Shown here one piece after another: positions 1 through 27,339 of a stretch of DNA of 64,000 nt (the stretch's first letter is position 1; each line of letters starts with the position of its first letter). The notes beneath the pieces are model-generated. The model was not told the DNA's origin. It ran no database searches and worked only from the letters and a program-made list of their open reading frames with translations. The stretch is from NCBI GenBank assembly GCA_033675265.1, contig JAUJYZ010000133.1, positions 1-64,000 on the forward strand, given 5' to 3'. The position numbers and the translations under genes were made by a program. The DNA comes from Actinostola sp. cb2023 (lineage: Eukaryota; Cnidaria; Anthozoa; Actiniaria; Actinostolidae).

Positions 1-334
1 TTTTTTCTCTGGTTTGGTATACCTGTGTTAATCGAGAGAGAGAGAGGGGTGCTGGTACCTAGTTTACTAGAACACGCTGACCAAAAGCCGGACAGACTCT
101 GGGCTCGAGAGTTGGGAAATGTTTGGAATTAGCCATTCCGAGGTTGCGGAAAGGACTGGGACCGAGTGCAAAAATTAATGTAATTACAAAATGAACCACA
201 TCCCAAGAAAGATAACATTGAAATTAGTAAGTTTACCGAGTTTGAGCATGTTTGGTCGAATACTAACAGAATAACAGGCATTTAAAGTCGTAAAAATAAG
301 AGAGAATGTATGGACCTTAGAGACGGCGTCCCCC

Positions 335-1061
335 ATTCTCGTACCCAGAGCCCACTCCTCATTTGGTTTGTCGTTGGCTCTGGGAAACCCTGTTGCTCGG
401 TCGTCAAATTTTGACGACCAAGTCGTCAGAGCGCATGCTCATACTAAAGACCGCTGAGAGCGGGTACTGTGGAAGAGTCTACTGGCTACTTACGTTGGTT
501 TGAATATTTAAACAATGTAACAAGTACACAAGTTTGTACATTTATCTTTAAAAGCCCTTCGACGTTCATCACCGGTTCTTCTCTGGCTCTGTTGCGATAA
601 AGGCTGGACGATAAATACATGTTCTAATATAATCTTGCATGTGAGCCTTCCTGTCTTCCGCTTTGTTATTGTTTCTCTTGAATTATAAAAATATTCCTTT
701 GAATACTCAAAGCGAGTATACGATCGATTGTGTCTGTAGCCGTTACTTTTATAATTTATGTATTGTTAGATCTCCCTTTACGAATCTATGTCTACACAGT
801 CAATGAGTCACTCTCATTTCCATTGATTTATTATTCAAAAAAGGTATATAGTTTTTGAAAATAATATTGTATGAAATTACTACAACCTTCGCTGTCATCG
901 CTTCGTTCGCCTTGCAAGTTTGAATCTTTGTTGATCTCATGGACCAATCAAATACGATCAGTCATTGTTGATTTCATCAGCCAATGAAATTCGCTAAAAT
1001 TTCAGGGTTTCCCAGAGCCCACGACCAACCAAATGAGGAGTGGGCACTGGGTACGAGAATG
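335..1061. mobile_element. Fold-back/MITE with 58-bp terminal inverted repeats
   Basis: The segment 335-392 (starts ATTCTCGTACCCAGAGCCCA) reappears inverted at 1003-1061 with only a few mismatches. The interior is AT-rich with no transposase ORF. Confidence 0.8.
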
Positions 1062-1254
1062 CTAATAGTTTCAGAAAGTAATTTTCTAATCGTTGGTCTT
1101 CCTGTGGCAAAGATTGCGGGATTGGATGACGTAATTCCATACGAGGACGATGGGAGAGGAGAGGACCTAAAGTCATCAGTTCTATCCCTTCTCTTCTGCG
1201 GAGATTGGCCGCTTCTGCCCTTCTGTACCCTCCTCTCCCTATCACGTCATCCTG

Positions 1255-1500
1255 TCTTCACGGGGGACATTAAAGAACCCGTCGAACTCTTCGTAAGAGT
1301 AGGGGATTGTTACTCGGTTCAACAGCCTACTTCAAATTGGAGGCATAACACACTAGCATACTAACTCCTCATGATTGTAAGCTGCTCGGCTGTCGTAGGC
1401 GCCTGCAGCCCTAAAAAGTCCTCCATCGGTTGTAAAGCGCATTGAGACAATGTGAAATGCGCTATATAAGAACCGACATTTATTGATTGATTTTTATTTT
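1255..1500 (+). repeat. SINE-like dispersed repeat, copy 1
   Basis: Core GGGGGACATTAAAGAACC, TTCAACAGCCTACT, GTAAGCTGCTC and GCGCATTGAGACAATGTGAA, ending in a TTGATTGATT simple tail. Shared with 18122-18360 (same strand) and, for the second half, 61275-61435 (inverted). Confidence 0.7.
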
Positions 1501-1566
1501 CACGACTAGCTTGCGTAGTTAGCATTGAAAGATGGAGTTGTTTACAGAGTAGGACACTCAGGGATA

Positions 1567-2287
1567 CAGGGGCGTAGCGTGCTTTTTTTGCAATGTACGC
1601 ACATAGCAACGAGCGCCGAAGGCGTGAGTTTGTAGGGGGGTGAGGGGGCATGCCCCCCCTGAAAATTTAGAAATCTAGAGCCTTGGAAATACCATTTTCT
1701 TCGTTTTCCAGCGGACTTTCTCGCTACATAAATACATAGTAAAATGCATTTATCACTCAGTTTTATGGGGGGATTTATGTAAAGGTTACATAAAGGATTC
1801 AGAAAAGGATTTATGTAAAGGTTGTGTAAATGATTTATGAGTATTGGTTAAAGGATTTATGTAAACAGGTTATATATACCGCTACCGTTATATATAGCGA
1901 TATAATAACCCGAGGCGAAGCCAGTTTTTTGGTATTTATTTTGTTTGAGACTGTACTATCTACAATCATCATTATACATGCCTACAATGACTGACTGAAA
2001 GGGGAAATGTATTGGGGGACACAATCTGACGAGCGGCGAAGGTGCGAGCTCGTAGGAGGATGCGGGGGTATGCTCCCCGAAACTTTTTTGAGGTATAGGG
2101 TCTCCAAAATAGCATTTTCCTGCCTTCTGTGAGTAGTTTCCAGCAAGTAATCTGCCGTGAGCTGTTAAGATTTTGTCCTAGATTTCATTTTATTTTCAAT
2201 ATTTTTATGTTTTATAATATATACATATATTAAGGATTTTAAATTGTACGCACGTGCGTACGGGCGTATATGCACGCTACGCCCCTG
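1567..2287. mobile_element. hAT-like non-autonomous element, 16-bp perfect TIRs
   Basis: Ends are CAGGGGCGTAGCGTGC and its exact reverse complement. GGATA directly flanks both sides. CAGGGGCG ends are typical of hAT elements. About 720 bp with no coding capacity seen. Confidence 0.75.
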
Positions 2288-2960
2288 GGATAGACGTACT
2301 GACAGCTCCGAAGTGTCGTTAGCTCGACCAGCTTTTACTTCCATATTTGGGCATTTGTATTTCCCATATTTGGAATCCCTGTAAATATTTTTCGCTTAAA
2401 AGTACGATGTTTATCGAAAAATCCATCCAAACTTACAGGAATTCGATCAAATGAATGTCAACATCATTTTGTTTCACGGCCATAGGGGCCTGGAAAGAGC
2501 GAAACAGGGTGACCAATCAACTCGTACCCAGTCCCCTAAGGGTAAACGACACCGATTTGTTGATATATACAGCTCGCTAAGAAAGAACGAGAAAATAGAA
2601 TGGACGAACAAACAACAGAAGTTTTCAAGATAACAGGAACAACTGAAAGGATGCGAGGTTATGTTTCCTGTGTGGCCTCGCTGGCATTCCGGCCACAGTA
2701 ACCACACGGTGCACTCTTGCCGGCCACTTGTCGACCCCTGGGCGTGTTTTAACGTGGGAACTCGCCTTTCTTTTGTTTAAGCAGTAAAATCTGGTCATGT
2801 ATCTGTTCCATCGTAGCATTCTCGTGAGTCAAAACAATATAACGTTTATCCTCGGAGAAATTACATATCTTTTCGTTCAAAAATATTTCATTTGGACCTC
2901 ACAGGCAAGATGCCGTACGATCAGGAACCCTCTATTCAGTGAATTTGACGGTGTTGTTCC

Positions 2961-3026
2961 CACCCCCCCCGGGGGGGGGGGGGAGTGGTTACGGTGTTTG
3001 TTGTTCCCCCGGGGGGGGGGGGGGGG
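2961..3026. repeat. Paired C-run/G-run tracts
   Basis: Two adjacent CCC...GGG blocks, each a short C run followed by 13 or more G. Self-complementary and G-quadruplex prone. The flanks to 3360 are purine-rich AAAGAA sequence with no gene visible. Confidence 0.8.
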
Positions 3027-3633
3027 AGGGGTTGCTGCACGGAGTAAAGCAGCAGCTTTTAAACAAGGCTTTTAACTTTTAACCCGGCAGACAGCGTGTC
3101 AGGACTAGACAGAAATTAAAGCTTAAACAACATCTGCGTTGTGTGTATTCATTTAGGAAAAGAAAAGGGAAGAGAGGATGGAAAGAGAAGGGAAGGACTG
3201 TACGAATTAATGGAAAAATAAATAAAGAGAGAAATAATCACGGGAAGAAAAAAGAAAGAAAAAGAAAAAAGGTCAAAACAAATCAAGACAGGAAGACAGG
3301 ACGGAAAGAATGAATGAATGAAAAAAGAACAAAAAACGAGCATCGAAAGAAAGAAACGCGCTATGTTGTACATGGCGACAGTATAGATTTCGGCTTAAGT
3401 TATGTGAATGTGATCATATTAAAAAATGTAGATAGTCTAGATGAAGAAAGACAAATAATTTAACAATCGACTATAATATATTCCATCTCACGACTGACTA
3501 GTTGACCTTAATCTACTGTGGTTTATATATCAGTCTCCTTGGTGGTCGACTCATCTACTCGCGTACGTACGATATATATTGCTCACTATACTATTTATAG
3601 TACCGTCTCATGTAGACAATTAACCCTAAGATA

Positions 3634-4030
3634 GCAGTATTATATGATGGAATGCAGAAACGACACTCCTGGGACGGATGGTGGGGGACACCCCTAGGCA
3701 GTATTATATGATGGAATGCAGAAACGACACTCCTGGGACGGATGGTGGGGGACACCCCTAGGCAGTATTATATGATGGAATGCAGAAACGACACTCCTGG
3801 GACGGATGGTGGGGGACACCCCTAGGCAGTATTATATGATGGAATGCAGAAACGACACTCCTGGGACGGATGGTGGGGGACACCCCTAGGCAGTATTATA
3901 TGATGGAATGCAGAAACGACACTCCTGGGACGGATGGTGGGGGACACCCCTAGGCAGTATTATACGATGTAATGAGGAAAACGACTGTCCTGGGAGGGGT
4001 GGGGATACTCCTAGGCAGTATTATATCATG
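3634..4030 (+). repeat. 64-bp minisatellite, about 6 copies
   Basis: Unit begins GCAGTATTATATGATGGAAT; copy starts are 3634, 3698, 3762, 3826, 3890 and 3954. The first five are virtually identical; the last is diverged. Confidence 0.95.
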
Positions 4031-4233
4031 ATATTATACGAGAATGTATGGTGTATTTTTGAAGGGTGTGGTCTGTCAGTAGGTTATCAAATGTCGAATA
4101 GCGAAGAATTTGATTTTGTTTATAGAGACGACTATTCATTACTGGTGCGATTATCTAAATAGTAGGGCATGGAACACAGGATGGTGTAGATAATGTATCC
4201 CTACCCCTACCCCCTAAAACTTCCGAAAACTCT

Positions 4234-4254
4234 CCCCCCCCCCCCCCCCCCCCC
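4234..4254 (+). repeat. 21-nt C homopolymer
   Basis: Uninterrupted C run in otherwise gene-free sequence. Confidence 0.9.
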
Positions 4255-4736
4255 GACGTTCATACATTTTGGTCTGTAAGTGTTGTGACGGAAATCCTGC
4301 CTCAATGTCCCCCACCCCTCACTCCTCACTATATATTGTCACAATCCATTTTTCACTCTTAATCCCCAAGTATTCACAAACGTTGGTCTATTTACAGAGC
4401 TTCCTTATTCATCCGTCAAGACCTAACAGAACTGTGCAAGGGATTAGAGCGAGATTATACGAAACCAAACAACACAAGACCATTAGTGTGATTTAGATCC
4501 CCATGTAAAGATATATGAATTCAACAATGACGTCTTGGCTGACAAGTGGGCTTGACCTCGTGACCGACTCTCTACCCAGAAGTATGTATTAAAGACACAT
4601 CGAAGACAGCGTTTGGTTATCCTGTCCGGCGCAGTGCCAAGAGACAAACACAATGGCAATTTGGATAGCATTCGTGATAAAACCTCAGGGCGACAACCGT
4701 TGACTTGGTTCTCTCCAAAAAAATAACAATTCCAAG

Positions 4737-4904
4737 ATGTTGAAGATGTTCTGCCGTTGGTGGATCTCGTCGGTCGTTTTTGGCGTCGTACTTCAGGTTC
4801 ACTTCAAATGTATTCTCGTGTTTGAGTTTGTTGAAAGTGTTGACTGTGTTATTATTGTTGTTGTGTGTAGACGCTGCTGTGTCAAGTCCCAGGGTCGTTC
4901 GCAG
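4737..4904 (+). CDS. Weak candidate upstream coding exon
   Basis: An ATG-led open stretch with a hydrophobic N-terminal part (SSVVFGVVLQ) and a donor-like CAG/gtaatc at its end. It could be a leader exon of the receptor, but it ends in phase 0, whereas the CBM14 exon needs a phase-1 partner, so another exon would be required. A second hydrophobic run makes it a poor signal peptide. Confidence 0.15.
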
Positions 4905-5052
4905 GTAATCATTTCTTTATCTTATTTTCACTATTTTAATATCAATATTATACTGATCTATCATGGATTGTATTCAACAACGTATATCGTATCGACACTT
5001 CCAGAACACCACGATCCGTCAGCAAAGCGCACAATAAATTACGATAGCCTTA

Positions 5053-5222
5053 GTATAGACCGAATGCAATAATGGCTGCCAATTTGAATCACAGTTGTTT
5101 TGGACTGACTAGCCTCGTGTCTATGATGCCGCAAAAAAGAGATTTCACATGGATACGAGGTTAGTCAGTCAAAAACTATGACTATTTAAATTTGGAAGCC
5201 ACTTTTTGCATTCGTCTATGGA
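5053..5222. mobile_element. Fold-back element (about 70-bp arms)
   Basis: Left arm with AGACCGAATGCAATAATGGC and GACTGACTAGCCTCGT, right arm its reverse complement through AGTCAGTC and TTGCATTCGTCTATG. Confidence 0.75.
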
Positions 5223-5439
5223 GCAACGGAAAAGTCGATATGTCCGGGGAGGCTTCGGTAACACAACTCGCAGATGAACAGCGGGTTTCTTTTGTTCCTG
5301 AGAATTTTCACTAACTTTCAATATATAACGATTCTCGATCTCGATTTGATGAATAATAATTTATTAGTTTAATTTATTGACTTATGTTACGCAAGTTTCA
5401 TGAAAACAACTCGCTATAAAGCGCTGACATTTGTTGAAA

Positions 5440-6300
5440 AAGTAAGCACAAGCGGCTTTATTACACTGTGAAAACGGGCCTAACGCAAGCATAAGCGCAA
5501 GTACAAGAGGCCTGATGCCACTGTGAAAACGGGCCTAAACGCAAGCATAAGTGCAAGCACAAGAGGCCTTATGTCACTGTAAAATCGGGCCTAACGCAAC
5601 CATAAGCGCAAGTACAAGAGACCTTATGTCACTGTGAAAACTGCCTAACGCAACCATAAGCGCAAGTACAAGAGGCCTTATGTCACTGTGAAAACTGCCT
5701 AACGCAACCATAAGCGCAAGTACAAGAGGCCTTATGTCACTGTGAAAACTGCCTAACGCAACCATAAGCGCAAGCACAAGAGGCCTTATGTCACTGTAAA
5801 AACGGGCCTAACGCAAGCATAAGCGCAAGTACAAGACGCCTTATTTCACTGTAAAAACGGGCCTAACGCAACCATAAGCGCAAGTACAAGAGGCCTTATG
5901 TCACTGTGAAAACTGCCTAACGCAACCATAAGCGCAAGTACAAGAGGCCTTATGTCACTGTGAAAACTGCCTAACGCAACCATAAGCGCAAGCACAAGAG
6001 GCCTTATGTCACTGTAAAAACGGGCCTAACGCAAGCATAAGCGCAAGTACAAGACGCCTTATTTCACTGTAAAAACGGGCCTAACGCAAACATAAGCGCA
6101 AGCACAAGAGGCCTTATTTCACTGTGAAAACGGGCCTGGCGCAAGCAAAAGCGCAAGTACAAGACGCCTTATGTCACTGTGAACACTGGCCTGACGAAGC
6201 ATAAGTTTTCCATTTCAGGTGCTTTACACTCATGCTTGCGTCGGGGTCGTTTTCACGTGATACATGTTCCTATGCTTGTGCTTGTCGCTAGAGAAAACCA
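5440..6300. repeat. About 59-bp minisatellite inside a MITE
   Basis: Around 13 copies of a unit with CGCAAGCATAAGCGCAAG, ACAAGAGGCCTTATGTCACT and GTGAAAACGGGCCTAA. The array is bounded by motifs (CGCAAGCATAA, TGCTTGTGCTTGTCGCTAG) that match the ends of the element at 20090-21512. Confidence 0.85.
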
Positions 6301-6577
6301 CGCGAAATCGCTTAACACAGTTATGATAGAAGTGACACGTTTTCTCTGTCCGACATTCAGACCTTACAGTGACTCAGAATCAGATTTTCGCTTCTGTTAT
6401 TTTACAACCCTCGCCGATAATAGTCCAGTTCGTAGCACGTTATATTCTGACCACACCAACAAACATCTCAATAACACAAAGCTGGATTTCTTCAAGTAAA
6501 TAATAGAGAATTAAATTCTTCAAATATCGCTTGCTTTTTGTCGAGCATGAGTTTGTATTAAACAAATGTATCATGAG

Positions 6578-7345
6578 GTACAGATCCATCGCGTGCAATA
6601 TTACTGGCAATATGATTGCAACGTGTGTCTGTCTACCTATGCAATTAAGGTGCAGATCCATTACGCGCAATATTACTGGCAATATGATTACAGCCTGTGT
6701 CTGTCTACCTAAGCAATTAAGGTACAGATCCATTGCGCGCAATATTACTGGCAATATGATTGCAGCGTGTGTCTGTCTACCTATGCAATCAAGGTACAGA
6801 TCCATTGCGCGCAATATTACTGGCAATATGATTACAGCCTGTGTCTGTCTACCTATGCAATTAAGGTACAGATCCATCGCGCGCAATATTACTGGCAATA
6901 TGATTGCAGCGTGTGTCTGTCTACCTATGCAATTAAGGTACAGATCCATTGCGCGCACTATTACTGGCAATATGATTACAGCCTGTGTCTGTCTACCTAT
7001 GCAATTAAGGTACAGATCCATTGCGCGCAATATTACTGGCAATATGATTGCAGCGTGTGTCTGTCTACCTATGCAATTAAGGTACAGATCCATTGCGCAC
7101 TATATTACTGGCAATATGATTACAGCCTGTGTCTGTCTACCTAAGCAATCAAGGTACAGATCCATTGCGCGCAATATTACTGGCAATATGATTGCAGCGT
7201 GTGTCTGTCTACCTATGCAATTAAGGTACAGATCCATTGCGCGCTATATTACTGGCAATATGATTACAGCCTGTGTCTGTCTACCTATGCAATTAAGGTA
7301 CTGAACAGATCCAATGCGCGCAATATCGTTAGCAACATGATTGCA
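6578..7345 (+). repeat. 72-bp minisatellite with alternating 144-bp higher-order unit
   Basis: About ten copies of a unit starting GTACAGATCCATTGCGCGCA. Copies alternate strictly between an ATTGCAGCGTG and an ATTACAGCCTG type. 72 is divisible by three, which keeps frames open on both strands. Confidence 0.95.
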
Positions 7346-7759
7346 GCATGTGGGGATAAACTCCCATATATAAATGGTATGGGTTTTCAAGCCTTAATTC
7401 CGGCACTGAAACAGCTAGAATAACAAATTCGGTAATTTACATTGAAAGAGGGTAAGTTTGTTTGTTTGTTGGATACTCTGTAAAGATATGTATATACATA
7501 AACAGAGGCATGTATTGAGTCAGTAGGTCAGACCACACACATCGGAAACCCCGTGCCTTACTAAGTTACAGGGCATGAAAGTCGACATATTTTATTTGCA
7601 CTGAAACAGGGTTCATAGGTTCGGACGGCACAACCCAACCCCTCCCCTCCTCCCACCCTAAATTTATGGTGAGTAGCCCCCGTCGTTACGAGATATTCAG
7701 CTCAGCCAAGCTGTTTTACTACCGAACTAACAATAACTCTATCATTTCCCTTTCAACAG

Positions 7760-21714
<13,955 letters not shown>

Positions 21715-21742
21715 AGCGTTACTTGTAGCATTACTTGTAGCA

Positions 21743-21759
21743 CCCCCCCCCCCCCCCCC
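21743..21759 (+). repeat. 17-nt C homopolymer
   Basis: In the presumed 3' UTR of the aGPCR. Confidence 0.9.
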
Positions 21760-22197
21760 ACTCCCCCGACTAACGGAAATGTGACCCTAGATTTGGTGGC
21801 GCGGGTTACAAAAAGCCACATCAATTGTCTTTTCATCTAACGTTTCTTTTTTGTATTAATGTCTGCAGAAATCTTCCTAGGAATTGATGTACATCGTTAT
21901 TGCGGAATCTCTGTCAGTGATAGCTAGAAATCCTGCACGATTATGCACAAGTCGTGGCAAGACATTTTACCAAATAACTTTGATTTCAAAGGAAGCATTA
22001 TTACTGATGTTTTGATAGATATCGAATAGGAACAGTAAAAACCGGAAATGGCTATTTTTCGAAACCGGAAGTGAACATTAATTTGGTCTTTTTACTTCCG
22101 TTTTCCAAAAATAATCGACAGACTGACCAAATATTGCTTTTGACAAAAGATATTAGCTAAAATAACGTTGATACAGTGCTGTTAATAGTGTAGTAAT

Positions 22198-22203
22198 AAT
22201 AAA
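22198..22203 (+). terminator. Candidate polyadenylation signal of the aGPCR gene
   Basis: AATAAA about 490 bp after the stop codon. The interval would be a 3' UTR that includes a 17-nt C run at 21743-21759. Position only; no transcript evidence. Confidence 0.35.
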
Positions 22204-22220
22204 TAAGTGTGCAAAGAAAA

Positions 22221-25200
22221 GCAATATGGACGTTGTTTACTATGTTACTGGGGGGTAAAGGGGAGGGAAGGGTAGAATTTGTGCCCCATTCCCTCACGTT
22301 TTGTACATACGGGACTTATGAATATTGTTAATTCAATATGGCGGCGTCCATGTTGTTTGGTGTTGTTGGTGTTTGTCGGTCACAACATCTCTGGTTCGGC
22401 CAGTTACTATAGGTTATACTACCTCGTGGGCCAGTAGGCAGGCATTTCGGGTGCGTACTGTTTCTCATTGGAGTCAGAATTGAGTTCATTACCTGTGAAT
22501 CGAAGGCTTCCCTGGTGTTGGAATAAAACACGTGTTCGAGGTCGTCTGTGCAGACTTCATGGATGTATCTTGGTAGAGGTTACATCACATAGAACACAAG
22601 GACTGTACATAAGCAGTAGTCTAACCCTATTAAACCCTAGTCGTTCTGCCTCTGGTCCATGTGATTTAGCCTCTATCTTGGTGTCATTCATATCAGCCAA
22701 TAGAGTGAAGGTTAGTGTAAATATGGGTACAGGGTCAATCATGCTATGCTGTACTTTGGAATTGTGATGCCGGGTAATGTATTTAAGGCTTGTGATCAGC
22801 TGAATACATTCCTGAACTGATTAATATTTAACTGATTTAAATGAGGTCTTGTGAATAATTCATGAAATTCATGACAGAATAATCAGTAAAAAAGCTTTAT
22901 ATTTCTCAGCAGTTTACAAAAAAACGATTTCATATTTGGTCAGTCACTTGAGCAGCATTGACGGAGGTTCTTGACTGAAGATCAATAAATATTGAACTTA
23001 TGATCAACTTGACTTGAGTTCTGAGATTGGATTAAACTGCGGTACTATTTTGGTATTTTTATTTGATTGGCAGCAAATGTCAACACTCTGTTGAAGAGAA
23101 CTTGTGAACAATTATTATTCAGTTACAATTCTAACTTCAAATACAACTGTAGATAACATTATTAGAATCAGTATCTTGTGCTTCCGATTGTAGAATATTA
23201 TGTGCTTATTTAAAAGTGAGAGGGCAGGACGGGAAAATATTTGGCTTGAGGTCATTGGCGAGATCCATGCTGAATGTCCAAGAGCCTTATATTTTCCTGT
23301 CCTGCCCGACCTAACTCAGTGAATAGTAACCATTTTATCATATGACCCATCTGACCCTCTTTTTTCAATGGAGTGCGCAAGTCGGGAAATACAGCTTTTT
23401 CCAGACTGGCTTACACCATCACGTCAGACGGTCCATATCACATGACTTTTTCCAATGGTTTTATTAAGAGCGTGCGAGTCGGGAAAAACAGGTCATATGA
23501 TAAAGACAGTGTTCATAGGGTTTCCTGTCGGGATTCATCATCATTTTTCATTCGATATTCAATTTTTTGAAAACTGGCAAACTGTAGTTCTATCAACATA
23601 GTTTAGTCAACATCTAGGTGTAGCATGAACATACTATTAAAACTGGTGGCAAAGAGTACATATGCAATACTTTACCAGAATCTAAGAACTAGTTGTTTTG
23701 GATTGTTGTGCATCGTGAAACAAGCAGTTTTCATTTAAACTTTGTCTTAACCAGTTCAATGTTGTCAGTATTTCATCAGTTTTTGATGTGATAAATATTG
23801 CAGTAGTCACTTTCACAAGATGAACTAAGTACATGTACATTGCTATAGCTAAACTACGCCACACGTCACCAGTAAATCGGAACATTCAAATGAAGTCTAG
23901 ACTCGCATTTCGAACATTCAGACATAAAAATCAATTCTCCATGAATATATCTACGTGTATATCTAATTTACTCAGGCTGTTGTGATTGCAGAGTATGTAG
24001 GCTTAGCTGGCACAAATTTTCATCCAATATAATTTTAAGAACGTTTTTGAGAAAATATTTAGTGGTCTGTAGGAGATTCCATCGGACTTTGAAATGTTCA
24101 TACTGTTATTTGAAATGTTGATTTGAAATGTTCGATTACTGGTCATGCATGACAAATCAGTGAATAATTTATTGTACATGCACGAAGTAAGTAGATAAAA
24201 CTGCATATCAAGTTAGGTATTATTCCTCTGGGAATTCTTCATGAATTAATAATGAATATTTAATCAGAATTGAATAAATTACATTTGCATATCTAATAAG
24301 GAACCATATTTGTAATTTACAGTAGTAACCATAGTAACCATCACATGGCTGTTTGAGATTCTTTATGAATCAGTGTCCAACCTGCATAAAGTAATTCATA
24401 GTGTTTCTCTTTTTGTTCTTCCAAGTCGTTAATTATTGTATTTTGATTTCATTAGTAATAGAATGTATTCACTGTAATTAGTAAGGGGGAGGCATTAGCT
24501 AGAGCGGCAGCAGCAACAGCTTAGTTTTCTTTGATCACAAGTCTTGAAGAATCATCCTGTCATCCTTTTTCACTGGGTAGTATATTATGGTTATCTCTAA
24601 CACTCATATTTACACTCGCCCCACCCTAGCATCTAATAGTGGGTAAGGGATTTGGCATTCTTGTAGATTACCTTCAACCCCGGGGAAGCCTTTGATTTGC
24701 TAACTATGGTCTTAAAGGACGGCTCTGGTCTGGGCAGTCAGAGCCGCTATGCAGGCTAAATGGTCGTAAATCGGGGAAGCCACTGATACTAGGTGCTGGA
24801 AGGGTCATGTGGAGGTGATGGGGCCTTGAAGTGGAGATTGGATATGGTGGAGCCTAGAGGCAGAGGGGCCTAGAGGTGGAGGTGCTGAGAGGTGGCATGG
24901 CTTAGAGGCCTAGAGGTGGTGGGGCCTAGAGGTGGAGGATGGAAGGTGGAGGTTGACAGAGGAAAGTGTACTAACTAACTAAAAAGGGTGTGTACCATAT
25001 AGAGATGGCATATCGTTAAACTGCATTTTTTTAGTAAAAGGTTTTTATTGTGATATTAAATAAAGTATTTTACATCAATACAAACTAAGATACTGCATAT
25101 ATTACTTATCATATATCGTTAACTTATGTAATACTGCAACCACTAGAACCAGAAACTAAGTACAGAGTAAACAACACTAAACAGTTGTTCTATTTAGTAC

Positions 25201-27339
25201 TATTTACCAAGTATTGTTTCATGGTATTATGCTTGCACTACTACAAACACAATAATTAAACTTCACGTCAATATTTCTATTGGCCGATTCTGAATGCCTT
25301 ATATGGTCAATGGAAAATTATCAGTCTGTATCAACAAAGAATATGGGAGACTTGTAACCATAGCAACAATATGATTCAAGTTTCTTTACAGTTGCTCCAA
25401 TGTCTCCCATGATTCATTGCAATCTCAGACTGATGTGATACCACTGACTACTCATGTATACATGTACCTATCAATGTCAAGCCTGAGGGGGGAGGGGTGG
25501 GGGGTTTGACAGACAAGGCCTCCCCGATGGTGGTGGAATTTGACAAATTATGTGGAAGTTTATCAACTTTTGACAGGTCTTGGGATTCTTGTCTCCCCCT
25601 GTCTCCCCTCCCCCAGGGCTTAACATTGATAGGTGCATTATTTGAAATGGCCAATAGAAACCATGACTTAAAGCGCATTCACACAAGACTATAACTAAAA
25701 TCAATTATTGGTGGTCAAACAATAATAATTATTGAATCAGAGTCTTAGTCACCACAACACAAGTGGGACATCACAACCATTACAAGAATTATTGTTGAAG
25801 TGCAATCTGTAATGTAACAAATCTCCGTGCCTAAATGAGAGGGAGTACTTGCCAATTCACTTGAGTCATACGAAAGAACCAATCTAAAACACTTTCAGCC
25901 AATACAAAATGTATGCACAGTACAGTATGCACTTCAATCAGTTGCAAGTTAAACATTTTAATTATAACACCAATCAAGTGTGAATGCGCTTTATGAAGCT
26001 TAATTATGTAGCATAACCCAGTCTCCAAGTTATCAAACTCTATTTATTGACAGAATCATTGAGAATAACTCGGTGCTTCTCCAAAATAAAGATGTGCCTG
26101 CAGTGATTACAAGAGATTCAAGGGGACATGACAACATTATAGATCTGCATGTCGTTGGTGGAAATTCTGCTGACCAGTAACCATGCAATATATGTTCAGT
26201 AGAAATTTAGGAAAATATTTCTGTACAATAGGAATGTTAGAGTGTTTAGGGAATGAAGGTATCAGTAATAAAAACTGTTGTTCATAATGTTTCAATTTTA
26301 GAGGTAAATCAATCGTGAGAAAACACTGTTGAGAATGTAAGACCGAATAACATCATATTGCTTAAATCCAATGGATAACTTTGGGTGTTTCTTGGTGTTG
26401 CAGTCTGTATTGTATTCTTAGTTAGGTTTCTTTGTATGTAGGGTATTGTTTTGGTTCAAGTTCATTCTTCTCGTCCTTTGTGTTCATTGTCTAATGTCAT
26501 CTGGTGTTCTGCAACACCAAGAAACCTCCATAACTTTGAAAAAGTGACGTAATAAATACTTCGATATGAGTTTGATATTCATGGAGACTGGGTAATGCTA
26601 CTCTAACAATGAGCACAAAGCATTAATACATGCCAACATATTAACCTGATTTAGAAGCTGATAATCAAGGTAATACATGGCAAGTTTTGAAGTCTTTGTG
26701 CTCTGTTTCGTTATCAACACAATTGGAGTGAAGTACAGATACAAAATCCATGGAAATAAAACAGGCAAATGGAATAAAAAAAGAATGGGAATTCTTCCCA
26801 TTTTGTACCCTAAGTGACTTGGTGGTACATAGAGACATGTACCATTGGATTGGTTTTCAAACTATGAATAGCTGAGTATATTTATTTTGTTCCATGGATT
26901 TGATGTCTGTACCTCATCCAATGTGTTTCTCTTTATTTAAATCTAGTCTTGATTGCACTTCACACAAGCTATTGGTACAGTTCTGTATTTGCTATGTGTC
27001 AGACACAAGAGAAAGTACTGTAAACATTTTGAATGCAATAAAAGGCTGATATACAGTAATGACACAAAACCATACATTGTGTACCATTATACTTGTGTGT
27101 AATGCTTAATATATACATGTAGGCTGTGTCAAGCCAAAAGGAACCTTTTTAGGATAGATTCATTGTACAAATAATCCCAAGAAATACAAAGTATTGATTA
27201 ATACTTAGAATGCACCCAACCAAAACTAGTGCCAAACGTTTGGAAAGATACCTTGAAGGGATCAGGATGTCCACACATACAGAGGGACATTCCTGTCACT
27301 CCAAAATACAAAAATGCCATATTAAAGTCCCTTTTCACT
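22221..27339. other. AT-rich intergenic DNA, no supported gene
   Basis: Mostly unique, AT-rich sequence with scattered short ORFs that match nothing I recognise. Small fold-backs at 23221-23307 (AGGGCAGGACGGGAAAATAT and inverse) and 23334-23506 (TTTATCATATGACC and inverse). GGTGGAGG-rich patch at 24830-24960. Confidence 0.6.

Noticed and set aside
984..1364. 126-codon ORF
   Set aside because: Starts in the arm of the 335-1061 fold-back and runs into the SINE-like repeat.
6440..7423. 217- and 257-codon ORFs on opposite strands
   Set aside because: Products of the 72-bp tandem array.
22328..22770. Possible - strand exon ending FDSQ/gtaatg at 22485 and ORFs around it
   Set aside because: No acceptor gives an open frame into it and no neighbouring exon was found.
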